In this document: one piece after another, positions 7,217-16,026 of the stretch | Layout: each line of letters starts with the position of its first letter | How positions within the stretch are numbered: the first letter of the stretch is position 1 | Source: Pseudomonadota bacterium | Lineage (GTDB): Bacteria > Pseudomonadota > Alphaproteobacteria > Rhizobiales > Xanthobacteraceae | Direction: 5' to 3' | NCBI GenBank assembly: GCA_023386885.1 | Contig: JAEWIX010000023.1 | Coordinates: 4,042 to 68,041 of the forward strand | Length of the DNA stretch: 64,000 nt | Made by a program: the position numbers and the translations under genes | Notes under the pieces: model-generated | The model's database searches: none | The model's input: only the letters and a program-made list of their open reading frames with translations | What the model was told of the DNA's origin: nothing

Positions 7217-9391
7217 CTAGCCCGCCAACACCGGCCCGCCCGGGCGTGCCCGCGGGAACAGCGTTTGCCGGACGTCGTGAAGAATATCGTTCTCGAACGG
7301 CGACAAGTCGGCGTGCTGCAGGTCGATTCGACCAAGACGGAGTAGGACCTCGTCGAGCGACGATGCTGGCAGCAAGGATCTTTGAAGCCGCTGCGCTGTT
7401 TGCAGCGGGATGCCGTATTCGTCGAGCGCGAAGAGGACCGAGGGCATAAATAGATTTTCAGCCTGTTCAGCGAAAAAGGCGTAGTTTCCTGTATGCAAGC
7501 CCGCGCCGCCCAGCACATCGCGCTGTACCGCGTCGATCGCCATGAGATCGCGTGGAAAGCGCTGGCAAATCACATTGCGCACAAGACGCAAGGCGGTTTC
7601 GACCGCATCGCTCGGCGAGTCGCCCGGGTACCGGCGCGCCACGCACGTCTTGACGTAGGCGCTGAGATCGTCGCCCATCCGCAGCGCGTTGAGGTGCCAT
7701 GCGAGCTGCGCACCCGAATTGACGCGATATTCCTGAAGCGCCCGCTTATTGAGAAAACGGAAGATGAGATCGCATGCGGCTTCTAGCTGGGCGCCCGTCG
7801 GGGGCTGGGTCCAGCCGAGCAGGGGGTGAATCGCGGGCAGTCGCGCGCGGATTTCGCTGGCAATCGCCTCCTGTACTTCCCATGGGACGTGGCGATTGGT
7901 GCGCAGCGTGATCGGGCTTAGCGAACTCCTCGCGAAAAGATCCTCGACCCGCTGTTTCGAGAGCGGTTGGAGGTCGTCGGCCGGCAAGTCCAGGAGCAGG
8001 CTCATGGGCGTATCGGCGTTTTGCACCCCAAGCGGAAACTCTACGGTAAAGGACTGATCGTCCGGCGGAGCTTCGAGCACGAAGACGCGCCCCACGAAAT
8101 ACTCGTTCATCCGGCCGGCGCGGCCTTCGATATTTTTGTAGGTAAAATGCTCTAGCACGTCGCGGCTTTTGCGGCGATCATACACGATGACGTTTTTGGC
8201 GACCGTGTTCACGCCTTCGATGATGGTCGATGTGCACACGAGAAACGGAATTTTCCGGTTGTTGAACAGACGAATAAAATATTGCTGCAAGGCGCGCGGC
8301 ACGCCGCCGTGATGGATGCCGATGCCGTGTTCGAGCGCGTGCACAACGATCCAGTCGGGATCGTATTTCTCAGCGATCCAGTGAACTGCGGCTGCCGCCG
8401 CGTCATGGCGCGCGAGCCCGCCTCGTTCGATCAGCAGTTTGGCGACCTGGCTCGCGCTGCCTGGAGACTGGCAGTAAATGATCGTGGGTCCGTCGAGCGT
8501 CTTGCAGAGCTCAAGCAGACCAACATCGCGTGCGTCGCCATGCGTGGGCAGGTTGAGATTGACGACATCGACCGCCACGGTCGAGAATTCTGATGGGATG
8601 AAGTGGTGCTCGTAGCGGTCGAGGCCCTTGATCGCCCCGATGTTGGGTCCGAGCAAATAAAACTGCGCGCCGGTCTTGACCAGCTTGTGAAAGGCAAGGT
8701 TAAGGTCGATGGCGCGGTCGGACTCTTTTTCAGTCGCAAGGTTCATCTTGTAGAATTCGTCGATGACGAAGAACTGGGTGTCCGCCAGGTCCTCGCGGCT
8801 GAGGACTCGTTCTTGCGTCAGCACATAGACTGTAATTCGGTCGGCCTGCGCTTTTTGGCTGGGATGCGTGATGATAACGCAGCGTTCCCCAAACCGTCGC
8901 AACAGGCGGCGGCGGGTTTCGTCGATGAGTGCCAGAGTTGGCACGACAATGACGATTTTGCTGAATTTCTCGGAAGCCACGATCTCGTCGATGACGAGGC
9001 TCTTGCCGGAACTGGTTGAGGCACTGAGCACGACATTGGCGCCGCGCATGAGTTGATGGTAGATGCGCGCCTGAAGGCTATGAAAGACAATCGCGCTGTC
9101 AGCGTTGTCCGGCCGGTGCAGCTCGAAGGCGAGCTGGTCGGAGACATCCGCCGCCGCGATGGTTTCAGAGAGATACGGGAACAAGCCGACATTTCGCACC
9201 AGAGTCATCAGGACCGCGCGCTGGGATTCTTCGAAACGCTCAAGGACGGCCAGCGCGCGGATGACGAGATCGCGGCCTTCATGATGGGTGTGGGCGTTGT
9301 TCACGTGCTGCGCGATCCCGCGCAAGATACCAACGCGCTGGTCCGGCGGGATGGGTTCCTGAAGCGCACTGCGGAGTTCGCCGTAATCCAT
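7217..9391 (-). CDS. abpB: AbpB-like superfamily 2 (Ski2-type) helicase
   Basis: A 724-residue DEAD/DEAH-type helicase. Walker A is SASTSSGKS (about residues 123-131), the Walker B box is DEFY (211-214), and motif VI reads NIEGRAGRMNEY (about 435-446). It starts four bases after the stop of the nuclease gene, so the two are translationally coupled. Length and pairing (541 + 724 residues) match E. coli AbpA (YfjL) and AbpB (YfjK), a phage-defence pair; Hachiman HamAB has a similar plan. The helicase is expected to sense or process foreign DNA for the nuclease. Assignment rests on motifs, size and context. Confidence 0.7.
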   Translation of the reverse strand: MDYGELRSALQEPIPPDQRVGILRGIAQHVNNAHTHHEGRDLVIRALAVLERFEESQRAVLMTLVRNVGLFPYLSETIAAADVSDQLAFELHRPDNADSAIVFHSLQARIYHQLMRGANVVLSASTSSGKSLVIDEIVASEKFSKIVIVVPTLALIDETRRRLLRRFGERCVIITHPSQKAQADRITVYVLTQERVLSREDLADTQFFVIDEFYKMNLATEKESDRAIDLNLAFHKLVKTGAQFYLLGPNIGAIKGLDRYEHHFIPSEFSTVAVDVVNLNLPTHGDARDVGLLELCKTLDGPTIIYCQSPGSASQVAKLLIERGGLARHDAAAAAVHWIAEKYDPDWIVVHALEHGIGIHHGGVPRALQQYFIRLFNNRKIPFLVCTSTIIEGVNTVAKNVIVYDRRKSRDVLEHFTYKNIEGRAGRMNEYFVGRVFVLEAPPDDQSFTVEFPLGVQNADTPMSLLLDLPADDLQPLSKQRVEDLFARSSLSPITLRTNRHVPWEVQEAIASEIRARLPAIHPLLGWTQPPTGAQLEAACDLIFRFLNKRALQEYRVNSGAQLAWHLNALRMGDDLSAYVKTCVARRYPGDSPSDAVETALRLVRNVICQRFPRDLMAIDAVQRDVLGGAGLHTGNYAFFAEQAENLFMPSVLFALDEYGIPLQTAQRLQRSLLPASSLDEVLLRLGRIDLQHADLSPFENDILHDVRQTLFPRARPGGPVLAG

Positions 9392-9395
9392 GGGC

Positions 9396-11021
9396 TTAGC
9401 CGCCCATAAGGGTTGTGAAGTGCCAGGTCAACGTGGCGACGCATTCGATCGGCACCAAGAAGATGTGCACCTTCACGTTTTGCAGTGTGGATGGCAGGCG
9501 CGGCTTCAGTGCTGCGTAGGACGCCTGCACCTCGGCGACCAGACGCGTGCAATAGTCCCTGGCGTAGCCCTCGCCCAAAACCTTGCTGTCATAGGCGATC
9601 AAAATCGGAATGCATAAGGCCTCCACCAGGTCGTCGATCGGCGCGTTGCGCGCGAGCGCGGCTTCCAGGCTGGTCGGCAACAGATGCAAGGGTTCGCGCA
9701 AGGCCAGAATGGTTTCCCGCTCCTCCTTCAGGAAATCGGGATCGAGCACGTGTTCGAGATCCGCCAGCGTGGCTTCGAGAATCGCCTCATGACTATCGGC
9801 GGTCGCGATGGTGGCGCGGCCAAGCCAGAGTTCGTCGCCCCTCGGGGCATGGACGATATGAGCCGAGCCGAAGCTGCGCAGGCCCGTCGCGGATTGATAG
9901 AAAAGCTTGCAGGCGATGGGTTCGCTGCCGAAGCGCTGACGGATGACGACATGGAGCAGGGTTTCGCCGACGAGTTGCTGATCGGAGATGGCGCGCTGGC
10001 GCTTGATGGCGCTCACCGCGTCCCGCGTCTTTCGCCGCAGTTGAAGATGCTGCACGGACGCAAGGTCGCTTGCCTTCAAGGCAATCTCTGGGAGCCAATC
10101 GACGAGATGATCGGCCAACTGCTGCGAACGCCAGCGCTCGTTTTCAAAGCGCGCGTCGTAGCTCGAGAGCGCGCGGCGTAGTGAGTCTTCAGATATGTGG
10201 TGAAGATCGGCGAAGAACGCGTCGGTCTTGGCGCGATAGGGTTTCGAGGTGCGCTCCTGTGCGGCTTCGGTGTTGGCAAGGTGCTGCGTCCACCAAGCGA
10301 TGGTGGTGCTCCGGGCAATGACCTTCTTCTCCGAGGCGCTAACGCGCGAGGCGGTCGCGGCGTCGTCAACGATCCGCAAGAGGTCCTGATAGATTTGGTC
10401 CACATGCGAGGCGGTGGGATTGCAGCCGAAGCGTTCCGCAAGGACGCTGATCTTTTTGTTGTTCAAGGCGATCAATGCGGTGACGTCGCCGGTTACCTGC
10501 CAAATGGTCTGCTCGGCCCAATAGACAAGGTCATTTCCAAGTGGCGAAACCGTTTTGAGTTGCTTGGCAAGCTTGTTGCCCAACTCTGCCACGGGTTTGC
10601 GGCGAAAGCGCGCGCCGCGTTCAAGTTTCAGGCAGGCGAGCGATTTGTTCACGTCGCGGCGCGATACGATTCGAAAGCGCGCGTTGGGCCCATGCTGGTC
10701 GCACAAAAGCGATTTCTCAACCAGGGAGGTTGGCTTCTTGAGTGGATTGCGCTTGGTGACCTCGTCCTTCGTCCATTTCCGATCACCCTCGGTCGTTTTG
10801 ACCTGGACGTATTCCGGGTATTCGGTCGTATCGATTTGCCAAAAGAGGAAGATGTCGTCGGCAGTCTCGCATTCGACTTTGGCGAGACGCGGATCGTCGA
10901 TCATGGCCAAGAGGAAGAATGCTGCGACATGATCCTGATATTTGAACCCCTGACGCGCAGCGACGCCGCCCGCATCGGAGGGGGGCGCATCAATAGTGCC
11001 GGTGAGATCGGTCAGGCTCAT
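9396..11021 (-). CDS. abpA: AbpA-like protein with Cap4/DUF4297-type nuclease domain
   Basis: A 541-residue protein. The N-terminal ~200 residues carry a restriction-endonuclease-like domain of the DUF4297/Cap4 kind: GFKYQDHVAAFFLL, the acidic VECETADDIFLFW and the catalytic-type EYVQVKTTE. The remaining ~340 residues are of unknown fold and may contact the helicase. It is first in a two-gene operon with the helicase. A nuclease plus helicase pair inside a defence island strongly suggests an antiphage role. The ribosome-binding site is weak. Confidence 0.7.
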   Translation of the reverse strand: MSLTDLTGTIDAPPSDAGGVAARQGFKYQDHVAAFFLLAMIDDPRLAKVECETADDIFLFWQIDTTEYPEYVQVKTTEGDRKWTKDEVTKRNPLKKPTSLVEKSLLCDQHGPNARFRIVSRRDVNKSLACLKLERGARFRRKPVAELGNKLAKQLKTVSPLGNDLVYWAEQTIWQVTGDVTALIALNNKKISVLAERFGCNPTASHVDQIYQDLLRIVDDAATASRVSASEKKVIARSTTIAWWTQHLANTEAAQERTSKPYRAKTDAFFADLHHISEDSLRRALSSYDARFENERWRSQQLADHLVDWLPEIALKASDLASVQHLQLRRKTRDAVSAIKRQRAISDQQLVGETLLHVVIRQRFGSEPIACKLFYQSATGLRSFGSAHIVHAPRGDELWLGRATIATADSHEAILEATLADLEHVLDPDFLKEERETILALREPLHLLPTSLEAALARNAPIDDLVEALCIPILIAYDSKVLGEGYARDYCTRLVAEVQASYAALKPRLPSTLQNVKVHIFLVPIECVATLTWHFTTLMGG

Positions 11022-11049
11022 CAGGTCAGCTCAAAGGGTCACCGATTGA

Positions 11050-11068
11050 ACTAGTTGCGAATACTAGT
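11050..11068 (-). promoter_or_regulatory. ACTAGT-N7-ACTAGT candidate operator before abpA
   Basis: Two copies of the palindromic hexamer ACTAGT flank seven bases, 29 bases upstream of the abpA start. The spacing of 13 bases centre to centre is slightly over one helical turn. A repressor site or promoter element is plausible but unproven. Confidence 0.35.
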
Positions 11069-11366
11069 GATACTAACAAAAAGGCGTGCTCAAAACGGAA
11101 CAATAAGTGAACAGAGCGGCATGTTGTGTGGTTTTCAGGACCTTAGGGCGGGTTACGCGCCAAAGCGAACGCCGTGACCCGGACACCATTAGCCGAGCGT
11201 AGAAAGATTATTGGGTGGGGCCGCCAAGCGATGTCTGCCGTTCGGCCTGCAAAATTTGAACGCCGATTGACACAGTAAAAGGTAAAATTGAAATCCGTCG
11301 ATGCGTAGATGCCGAGGCATCGGACCCCGAGTGTTACATCGGAGCGGGTGGGGCCGGCTTAGCTTG
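11069..11366. other. Intergenic region between abpA and the exonuclease operon
   Basis: About 300 bases lie between the start of abpA and the 3' end of the exonuclease gene, both on the minus strand. It should contain the abpA promoter and the end of the upstream transcript. I see no gene or clear terminator hairpin in it. Confidence 0.4.
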
Positions 11367-12785
11367 TCAAGAAATCAGGAGATGCTTTGACCTAAATTCA
11401 GTGACACGCGAAATCCGACCAGAGAGATAGGTTCGATAGTCAGCGAGTAGACCATCGACATCTGGTCGGCCTTCTGATGACACAACGTCAATGGTTTGCA
11501 GCGCCCGACCCAGCGTCAGTCCGCCTGACTCTTCATCGACAAGTCGGTCGGTCAATGTTCGCTCAACGTCCGCTCTAACGCCGGGCGGCAGGACAGATCG
11601 GCATCCGAAATATATCAACCGGAGTCCAAATGTCCGAAGGCGCTCGTCGTCGAAGCTCACGACGATCGACAGCGCGTCAGGCCAGCTAGTAGCATCATGG
11701 AAAGCCGCCATGCGCACTTCGTCGTTAGGCCCGGGAAATCCATCGTACAACTGTTCTTCGACGCGAGTCGATCGCGGACGTGGCTCGCGTCCGGCGACAT
11801 AGGCCGCAACGATCCGATCACAAAGCTGCGGATCATTCCTAATCCCGCGGGATACGGTTTCGATGGCCTCCAGGTCCGTGCCATTCAGCATCATATCCGG
11901 AGCGTCGTAGAGAGGGGTTAGCGTGGGTGCTGCGTTGACCCTAAGACGTCTGACCGGACTCGGCTTCTGAGCGAGCTCTATCCGTAAATCCTCTTCGGGC
12001 ATAGCCACGAGACGATTAAGGTCGATATCTAGTCGCAAACAGAGCCGACCATTTGGTTGCTCCGGATCCGCGCCGAGGCAGACCACGGGAGAATGATAGG
12101 CCTCATTCGCGAAGAATTCCGTCAGAAAGAAGCCGTCCTCGGTATCGACGAATTCGGCAACCGTCGCCTTCTTGGAGAACCGGACGAACCGTTGCCAAAG
12201 GTCAGAAGACCGTTCGTACACGCACCGACATAGATCGAGCGTGGCGAGAACATCGGTCATCGCATCGTGGGCGCGGCCATGGGCGATTCCGTTGGCCGCT
12301 GACAGCCCCTCCAACCGATAGACGGGGCGGCCTTCTGGCCCGCGTGGCACCGACAGGCATGCGGGCGAGAGGGCTGCAGCAGACATTACCAAACCCAGGA
12401 CGTCGGCGCGGGAATTGCCGTGTTTGCTGGTCAGGTAGGCTGGATGAAGGGTCTGAAAGAGCGCGTGCCGCAACATCTCTTCATCGAAGCGGATGGAGTT
12501 GTACCCGGCGAAGATCGATGGAGACCACGAAAGCAGCTTTCTTCGGATGGAGCGCATCATTTCGTAGTGGGATGGCAATCCTTCGTCCAGCAGGCGGCTG
12601 ATGGGCAGGCCATTCGTGCAGAGGGCCGCCGGGTGGGGCACTATGTGAGGCAGAAGTCGGCAGTGTACCTGGAACCGGTCAATCTCATTAAGGTTCGCGT
12701 CGGTGCGGATCGCCGCAAAATGCACGATCTGGTCGAAGCCATGCTTCAGACCGGTGGTCTCCGTATCGAAGAAAACGAAACTCAC
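11367..12785 (-). CDS. sbcB: Exodeoxyribonuclease I (SbcB)-like DEDDh exonuclease
   Basis: A 472-residue protein, the same length class as E. coli ExoI (475). The N-terminal DEDDh nuclease domain shows FFDTETTG (residues 5-12), GYNSIRFDEEM, NSRADVLGLV and the final HGRAHDAMTDV box. The middle carries the ExoI-type RRLRVNAAPTLTPL segment, and the C-terminal helical part has the VEEQLYDGF motif. ExoI digests single-stranded DNA 3' to 5'. It is third in an operon behind XRE and ImmA genes (14 bases after immA), an unusual place for a housekeeping repair nuclease, so a defence or mobile-element role is likely. Confidence 0.75.
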   Translation of the reverse strand: MSFVFFDTETTGLKHGFDQIVHFAAIRTDANLNEIDRFQVHCRLLPHIVPHPAALCTNGLPISRLLDEGLPSHYEMMRSIRRKLLSWSPSIFAGYNSIRFDEEMLRHALFQTLHPAYLTSKHGNSRADVLGLVMSAAALSPACLSVPRGPEGRPVYRLEGLSAANGIAHGRAHDAMTDVLATLDLCRCVYERSSDLWQRFVRFSKKATVAEFVDTEDGFFLTEFFANEAYHSPVVCLGADPEQPNGRLCLRLDIDLNRLVAMPEEDLRIELAQKPSPVRRLRVNAAPTLTPLYDAPDMMLNGTDLEAIETVSRGIRNDPQLCDRIVAAYVAGREPRPRSTRVEEQLYDGFPGPNDEVRMAAFHDATSWPDALSIVVSFDDERLRTFGLRLIYFGCRSVLPPGVRADVERTLTDRLVDEESGGLTLGRALQTIDVVSSEGRPDVDGLLADYRTYLSGRISRVTEFRSKHLLIS

Positions 12786-12799
12786 CGGCTATCCTGTGT

Positions 12800-13321
12800 C
12801 TAGAAACGCCCCGCCAATCGGTATCGCATCGCGGATGAGCTGACGCGGAATTTGCGGGCAAGCGCCTCGATACCCGCATCGTCCTCAATATCGAGCCCGC
12901 CCGCATGGAGCGCGTTTGTTAGAAGCTCACTCGGGATCAAAAGTTCGGACGCGAACGCGTTGGCTTCGATCTCCAGGGGATCCACTCCCTGCGATGACAC
13001 GTCGTCACGAAGCAACATACGGAATCCGCGGTCTATATGGACGGCTTTTCCGATCTCGCGTTCATGAAGCATATGATGTGCAAGTTCGTGGGCAGCCGAG
13101 AAGCGCTGACGATTTGGATGATGCAGCGCGTTGATGCCGATGATCCCGACACCGTCCTTTATGTAAGCCATGCCCGAGAGTTCCTCTTCGAGCGGAGCAT
13201 ACTGGAGGACAATGTTTTTAGATTTGATGATGCGCTCCACTGGGACAGGCGCAGCCTTCACACCGAACGCCCGTATGATCGCGCGCGCGGACTTTCGCGC
13301 CTTGTCGGGGTCGGCCTTCAC
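12800..13321 (-). CDS. ImmA/IrrE-family metallopeptidase
   Basis: A 173-residue protein with the zinc motif HELAHH (about residues 77-82) and a downstream IEANAFASELLIP segment that carries the third ligand, both typical of ImmA/IrrE (DUF955). The start ATG overlaps the stop of the XRE gene by four bases. Family members cleave a partner XRE repressor, often after DNA damage, which releases neighbouring genes. The natural target here is the repressor just upstream in the operon, and the gene so released would include the exonuclease. Confidence 0.85.
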   Translation of the reverse strand: MKADPDKARKSARAIIRAFGVKAAPVPVERIIKSKNIVLQYAPLEEELSGMAYIKDGVGIIGINALHHPNRQRFSAAHELAHHMLHEREIGKAVHIDRGFRMLLRDDVSSQGVDPLEIEANAFASELLIPSELLTNALHAGGLDIEDDAGIEALARKFRVSSSAMRYRLAGRF

Positions 13322-13674
13322 GCGCCGGCTTTCTTGGAACCGCGTTGCGCGAGCGCGCTTGCGATCAAATCGTTGATTTGAGCTTTCCCGCGCGGTGTAA
13401 TGTGTTCCTCGGACAGGATCACGTCGAACTCCTCTTGTGTGGATGGCTTCGATGAAGCGGGCAAAAGATCCGAGATCTTGGCGAATTCGAGCGCCTCGGC
13501 AAGACTGTACACGTGATGCAAACTTACGTTCTGTCTGCCGCTCTCGATATTGGCCACGGATGCGCGAGACATTCTCGCGCGGGCAGCCAGATCAGCCTGG
13601 GTGAGATCGAGTATCCTACGCCGCGTGGCAACGGCCCTGCCGAAGGCCCTGTAGATTGATTCTTCCGCCATCAT
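13318..13674 (-). CDS. XRE-family helix-turn-helix regulator
   Basis: A 118-residue protein from the ATG at 13674 (adjacent ATG at 13671). A further in-frame ATG at 13716 would place the start inside the operator-like palindrome and adds a non-family N-terminus, so it is not preferred. The HTH occupies about residues 15-70 (TQADLAARARMSRASVANIESGR). The C-terminal part is likely the ImmA contact or cleavage region. It probably represses its own operon via the palindrome just upstream. Confidence 0.8.
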   Translation of the reverse strand: MMAEESIYRAFGRAVATRRRILDLTQADLAARARMSRASVANIESGRQNVSLHHVYSLAEALEFAKISDLLPASSKPSTQEEFDVILSEEHITPRGKAQINDLIASALAQRGSKKAGA

Positions 13675-13713
13675 CTTTGTTTGCCCGAAGCAGACCGGAA
13701 TGTCAAGAATAAG

Positions 13714-13724
13714 CACAATATGTG
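13714..13724 (-). promoter_or_regulatory. Candidate XRE operator, CACA-N3-TGTG
   Basis: The dyad CACAATATGTG, which extends imperfectly to 17 bases, lies 40 bases before the XRE start in an AT-rich gap. A second dyad, ACTTTG-N13-CAAAGT, is at 13740-13764 nearer the divergent DUF2188 gene. Together they suggest autoregulation and possibly shared control of both directions. Confidence 0.45.
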
Positions 13725-13832
13725 TTTAATAGAAACATTACTTTGTGTATATTGACAGCAAAGTATCATTCATGGAATCAATCATGCGCGACGCTCGCGA
13801 AGTTCACGGCGGTCCGCAGAGGAGATCAGAAG

Positions 13833-14054
13833 ATGTCGAAGCGAATTCATATCGTGCCGCACGACGCGGGCTGGGCGACGCGGCGCGAGGGGGCATCGCG
13901 GGTTGGATCGATTCACGCAACCCAGGCCGAAGCCACGGAGGCGGCGCGCGGGACCGCGATCCGTGAACGGGGCGAAGTCGTCATCCATGGCCGGAGTGGC
14001 CGGATAAGGGATGCGAACTCCTACGGCAATGACCCCTTTCCTCCGAAGGGATGA
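13833..14054 (+). CDS. DUF2188 small protein
   Basis: A 73-residue protein of the DUF2188 family: N-terminal IHIVPHDAGWATRREGASR, central TQAEATEAAR and terminal GEVVIHGRSGRIRDANSYGNDP. A GGAG motif lies about ten bases before the ATG. The family is common in bacteria and has no settled function. It is transcribed divergently from the XRE operon and is closed by a strong terminator, so it is probably its own transcription unit. Confidence 0.75.
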   Translation: MSKRIHIVPHDAGWATRREGASRVGSIHATQAEATEAARGTAIRERGEVVIHGRSGRIRDANSYGNDPFPPKG

Positions 14055-14063
14055 TTGCACGGG

Positions 14064-14089
14064 CCGCGCCATTCGGGCGCGGTTTTTTT
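14064..14089 (+). terminator. Rho-independent terminator
   Basis: A perfect 7 bp stem CCGCGCC/GGCGCGG with a 5-base loop (ATTCG) is followed directly by seven T residues. It lies ten bases after the DUF2188 stop and insulates the CBASS operon downstream. Confidence 0.9.
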
Positions 14090-14132
14090 ATTCGGTGTCG
14101 TTCGCGACCCGCTCGTACAAGGAACGTTGACG

Positions 14133-15056
14133 ATGCAGAAGTTGGTCGCTGTAAACGATGATGATTTCGATAGACCGAAGGGCATCCAGCGAGCGCGCCG
14201 GCTTCCCGACCCCAAACTTGGCGCTCTCTGGGATTCAATCATCCTGAAGGACAGCCTCAAGGCACAGCTCCTTTCGCAGGCGATGTTGAACTTCGCGGCG
14301 CGCGGAAAGATCGACCGAACCGTCATTCCCCTCCACGGCGTGATTCTGCTCGTCGGACCGCCGGGGACCGGCAAGACCTCGCTAGCTCGCGGATTGGCAC
14401 ACCGCACGGCCGAGTCGTTTCAGGGCGGCGGTTTCCGTCTGCTTGAGGTTGAGCCCCACGCGCTGACAGGTTCGGCGATGGGCAAAACACAGCGGGCAGT
14501 ATCAGAACTGTTTTCGCAGTCGATTGCCGAGTCCGCCGCGGCCGGCCCGACGATCGTGTTGCTGGACGAGGTCGAAACCTTGGCCGCTGACCGCTCCAAG
14601 ATGAGTCTTGAAGCCAATCCGATCGATATCCATCGCGCCACCGATGCCGTACTCGTCCAACTCGACGTCCTCGCGGAGCGGCATCCGAATTTGCTTTTTC
14701 TCGCCACCAGCAATTTTCCCCAAGCCGTCGATGCGGCCTTCACGTCGCGCTGCGATCTTGTCGTCCATGTGCCTTTGCCGGACCGAGAGGCGTGCCTGCG
14801 CATCCTGAAAGATTGTCTGATCGGTCTCGGCAAGACCTACCCCGCAATCGGGAAGTTGCCGTCCACGGCGGGGTTCGACCGGTGCGCGGCCGAATGCGTT
14901 GGCCTCGACGGACGCGCTATCCGCAAGATGGTTGCCAACGCACTCGCCAGTAGTCCGCAAACCGCGATGAACCCTGAGCGCCTCAAAATCGAGGATCTGC
15001 TTGCTGCCGCGAGTGCGGCCAAGGCAGCTCGCATGTCGGGAGGCAAAACGCCATGA
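14133..15056 (+). CDS. cap6: Cap6: TRIP13/Pch2-like AAA+ ATPase of type III CBASS
   Basis: A 307-residue AAA+ ATPase. Walker A is GPPGTGKT (residues 75-82), Walker B is IVLLDEVE (about 141-147), and sensor 1 is LFLATSN followed by TSRCD. The architecture is that of bacterial TRIP13 (Cap6), which pulls HORMA proteins off their partner and so holds the CD-NTase inactive. The ATG at 14133 is preferred because AAGGA lies about ten bases upstream; an in-frame ATG at 14055 would overlap the terminator. The stop overlaps the next gene by four bases. Confidence 0.85.
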   Translation: MQKLVAVNDDDFDRPKGIQRARRLPDPKLGALWDSIILKDSLKAQLLSQAMLNFAARGKIDRTVIPLHGVILLVGPPGTGKTSLARGLAHRTAESFQGGGFRLLEVEPHALTGSAMGKTQRAVSELFSQSIAESAAAGPTIVLLDEVETLAADRSKMSLEANPIDIHRATDAVLVQLDVLAERHPNLLFLATSNFPQAVDAAFTSRCDLVVHVPLPDREACLRILKDCLIGLGKTYPAIGKLPSTAGFDRCAAECVGLDGRAIRKMVANALASSPQTAMNPERLKIEDLLAAASAAKAARMSGGKTP

Positions 15057-15529
15057 GCACTGTCGCCAGCCGCACCTTCAAAAGCACGCCGGAGCGCGAC
15101 GCGGCGCGTACCTGGACGGCGATGGTCGATCTTCTCACCCAAGGTCAAGCCGGTGACGCCCGCACCGAACTTCTCGCCGTCGCCGGCGTAGCCGCCAGCG
15201 TGATCGCGGATCAGGCTCCGAAACAAGCGGCGATCACTGTGACCTGCGATGGCCCGCGGACTCGCATCTATTGCCTCTATGACGATGACGCCGTCGAAGG
15301 CTCGGATGCCAATGAGGATCCTCTCGGCTTTGATCCCCTGAAGGGAGATTGGCGGGTTTCACTTCCTTGTCTTGCGGACGATCTTGCCTGGGTTCAGGGC
15401 GCCCTGAAGAAACACAGCACGCGGATTACGGCGCGGGACATCGACGCCGCAGTGCCAAGTGCGGATGAAGAGGCCGCCGAGAAGTCTCAGGCCCTTGTCT
15501 TCGATGTGAAGGGGTTTCTGGGCTCATGA
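15053..15529 (+). CDS. Small CBASS-associated protein of unknown fold
   Basis: A 158-residue soluble acidic protein between cap6 and cap7, overlapping both neighbours by four bases (ATGA), so it is clearly part of the operon. No signal peptide or membrane segment is visible. I recognise no family motif. Some type III CBASS operons carry two HORMA-type proteins, so a divergent second HORMA or closure-peptide partner (Cap8-like) is the leading guess, but the sequence does not prove it. Confidence 0.65.
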   Translation: MSTVASRTFKSTPERDAARTWTAMVDLLTQGQAGDARTELLAVAGVAASVIADQAPKQAAITVTCDGPRTRIYCLYDDDAVEGSDANEDPLGFDPLKGDWRVSLPCLADDLAWVQGALKKHSTRITARDIDAAVPSADEEAAEKSQALVFDVKGFLGS

Positions 15530-16026
15530 CCAATGTCGTCGTCAACACTTACACCCATTCGGTCACCTATGTGGCCGACAATATCCTCAAGAGCCTGAAG
15601 GACATCATCCGCCTTAGCGGTCTGGATCCGTCGGCATTCGTCGGCGATTGGGAGCTGCACATGCGCGGCGTTCAGACGTGGCTGAATACAGGCGATCTCG
15701 AAACCGTCGAGCTCGAAATCTACGATCCAAAGACGGATGCGTTGATCTTTCGGTGGGACATCGACATCACCTACGGCTGGTCCGGTGGTGACGGCAATTT
15801 CTGGACAGATACCGAGCAGCTCAAATACGCGATCAAAAAGGCCGGCCTGGTCCCGAGCGAGGCCCGTTATCGTCTCCTTCTGCAAAATAAGCCCGGCAGA
15901 CCGGATGTAGCCGGTTGGAGTAAGGCGAGTTCTCGCTCGACGGCAGGGATGGTTCGGCAAAGCCTCGGAACCACCGTGGAGCATAGTGGGCTTGGCGCCA
16001 GCACATCTTATCTGAGGAGAGCCTGA
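15526..16026 (+). CDS. cap7: Cap7: bacterial HORMA-domain protein (family 1)
   Basis: A 166-residue HORMA-type protein. The N-terminal pattern THSVTYVADNILKSLKDIIR with GLDPS and the later VELEIYDPKTDALIFRWD strands is characteristic of bacterial HORMA family 1. In type III CBASS, Cap7 binds the CD-NTase when it meets a trigger, often a phage peptide, and activates second-messenger synthesis; Cap6 reverses this. Its stop overlaps the CD-NTase start (TGATG). Confidence 0.85.
   Translation: MTNVVVNTYTHSVTYVADNILKSLKDIIRLSGLDPSAFVGDWELHMRGVQTWLNTGDLETVELEIYDPKTDALIFRWDIDITYGWSGGDGNFWTDTEQLKYAIKKAGLVPSEARYRLLLQNKPGRPDVAGWSKASSRSTAGMVRQSLGTTVEHSGLGASTSYLRRA

Noticed and set aside
6199..7518. 439-codon minus-strand frame over the IS3 remnant and DUF3223 gene
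   Set aside because: It runs against recognisable plus-strand sequence and overlaps the end of abpB; no motif supports it.
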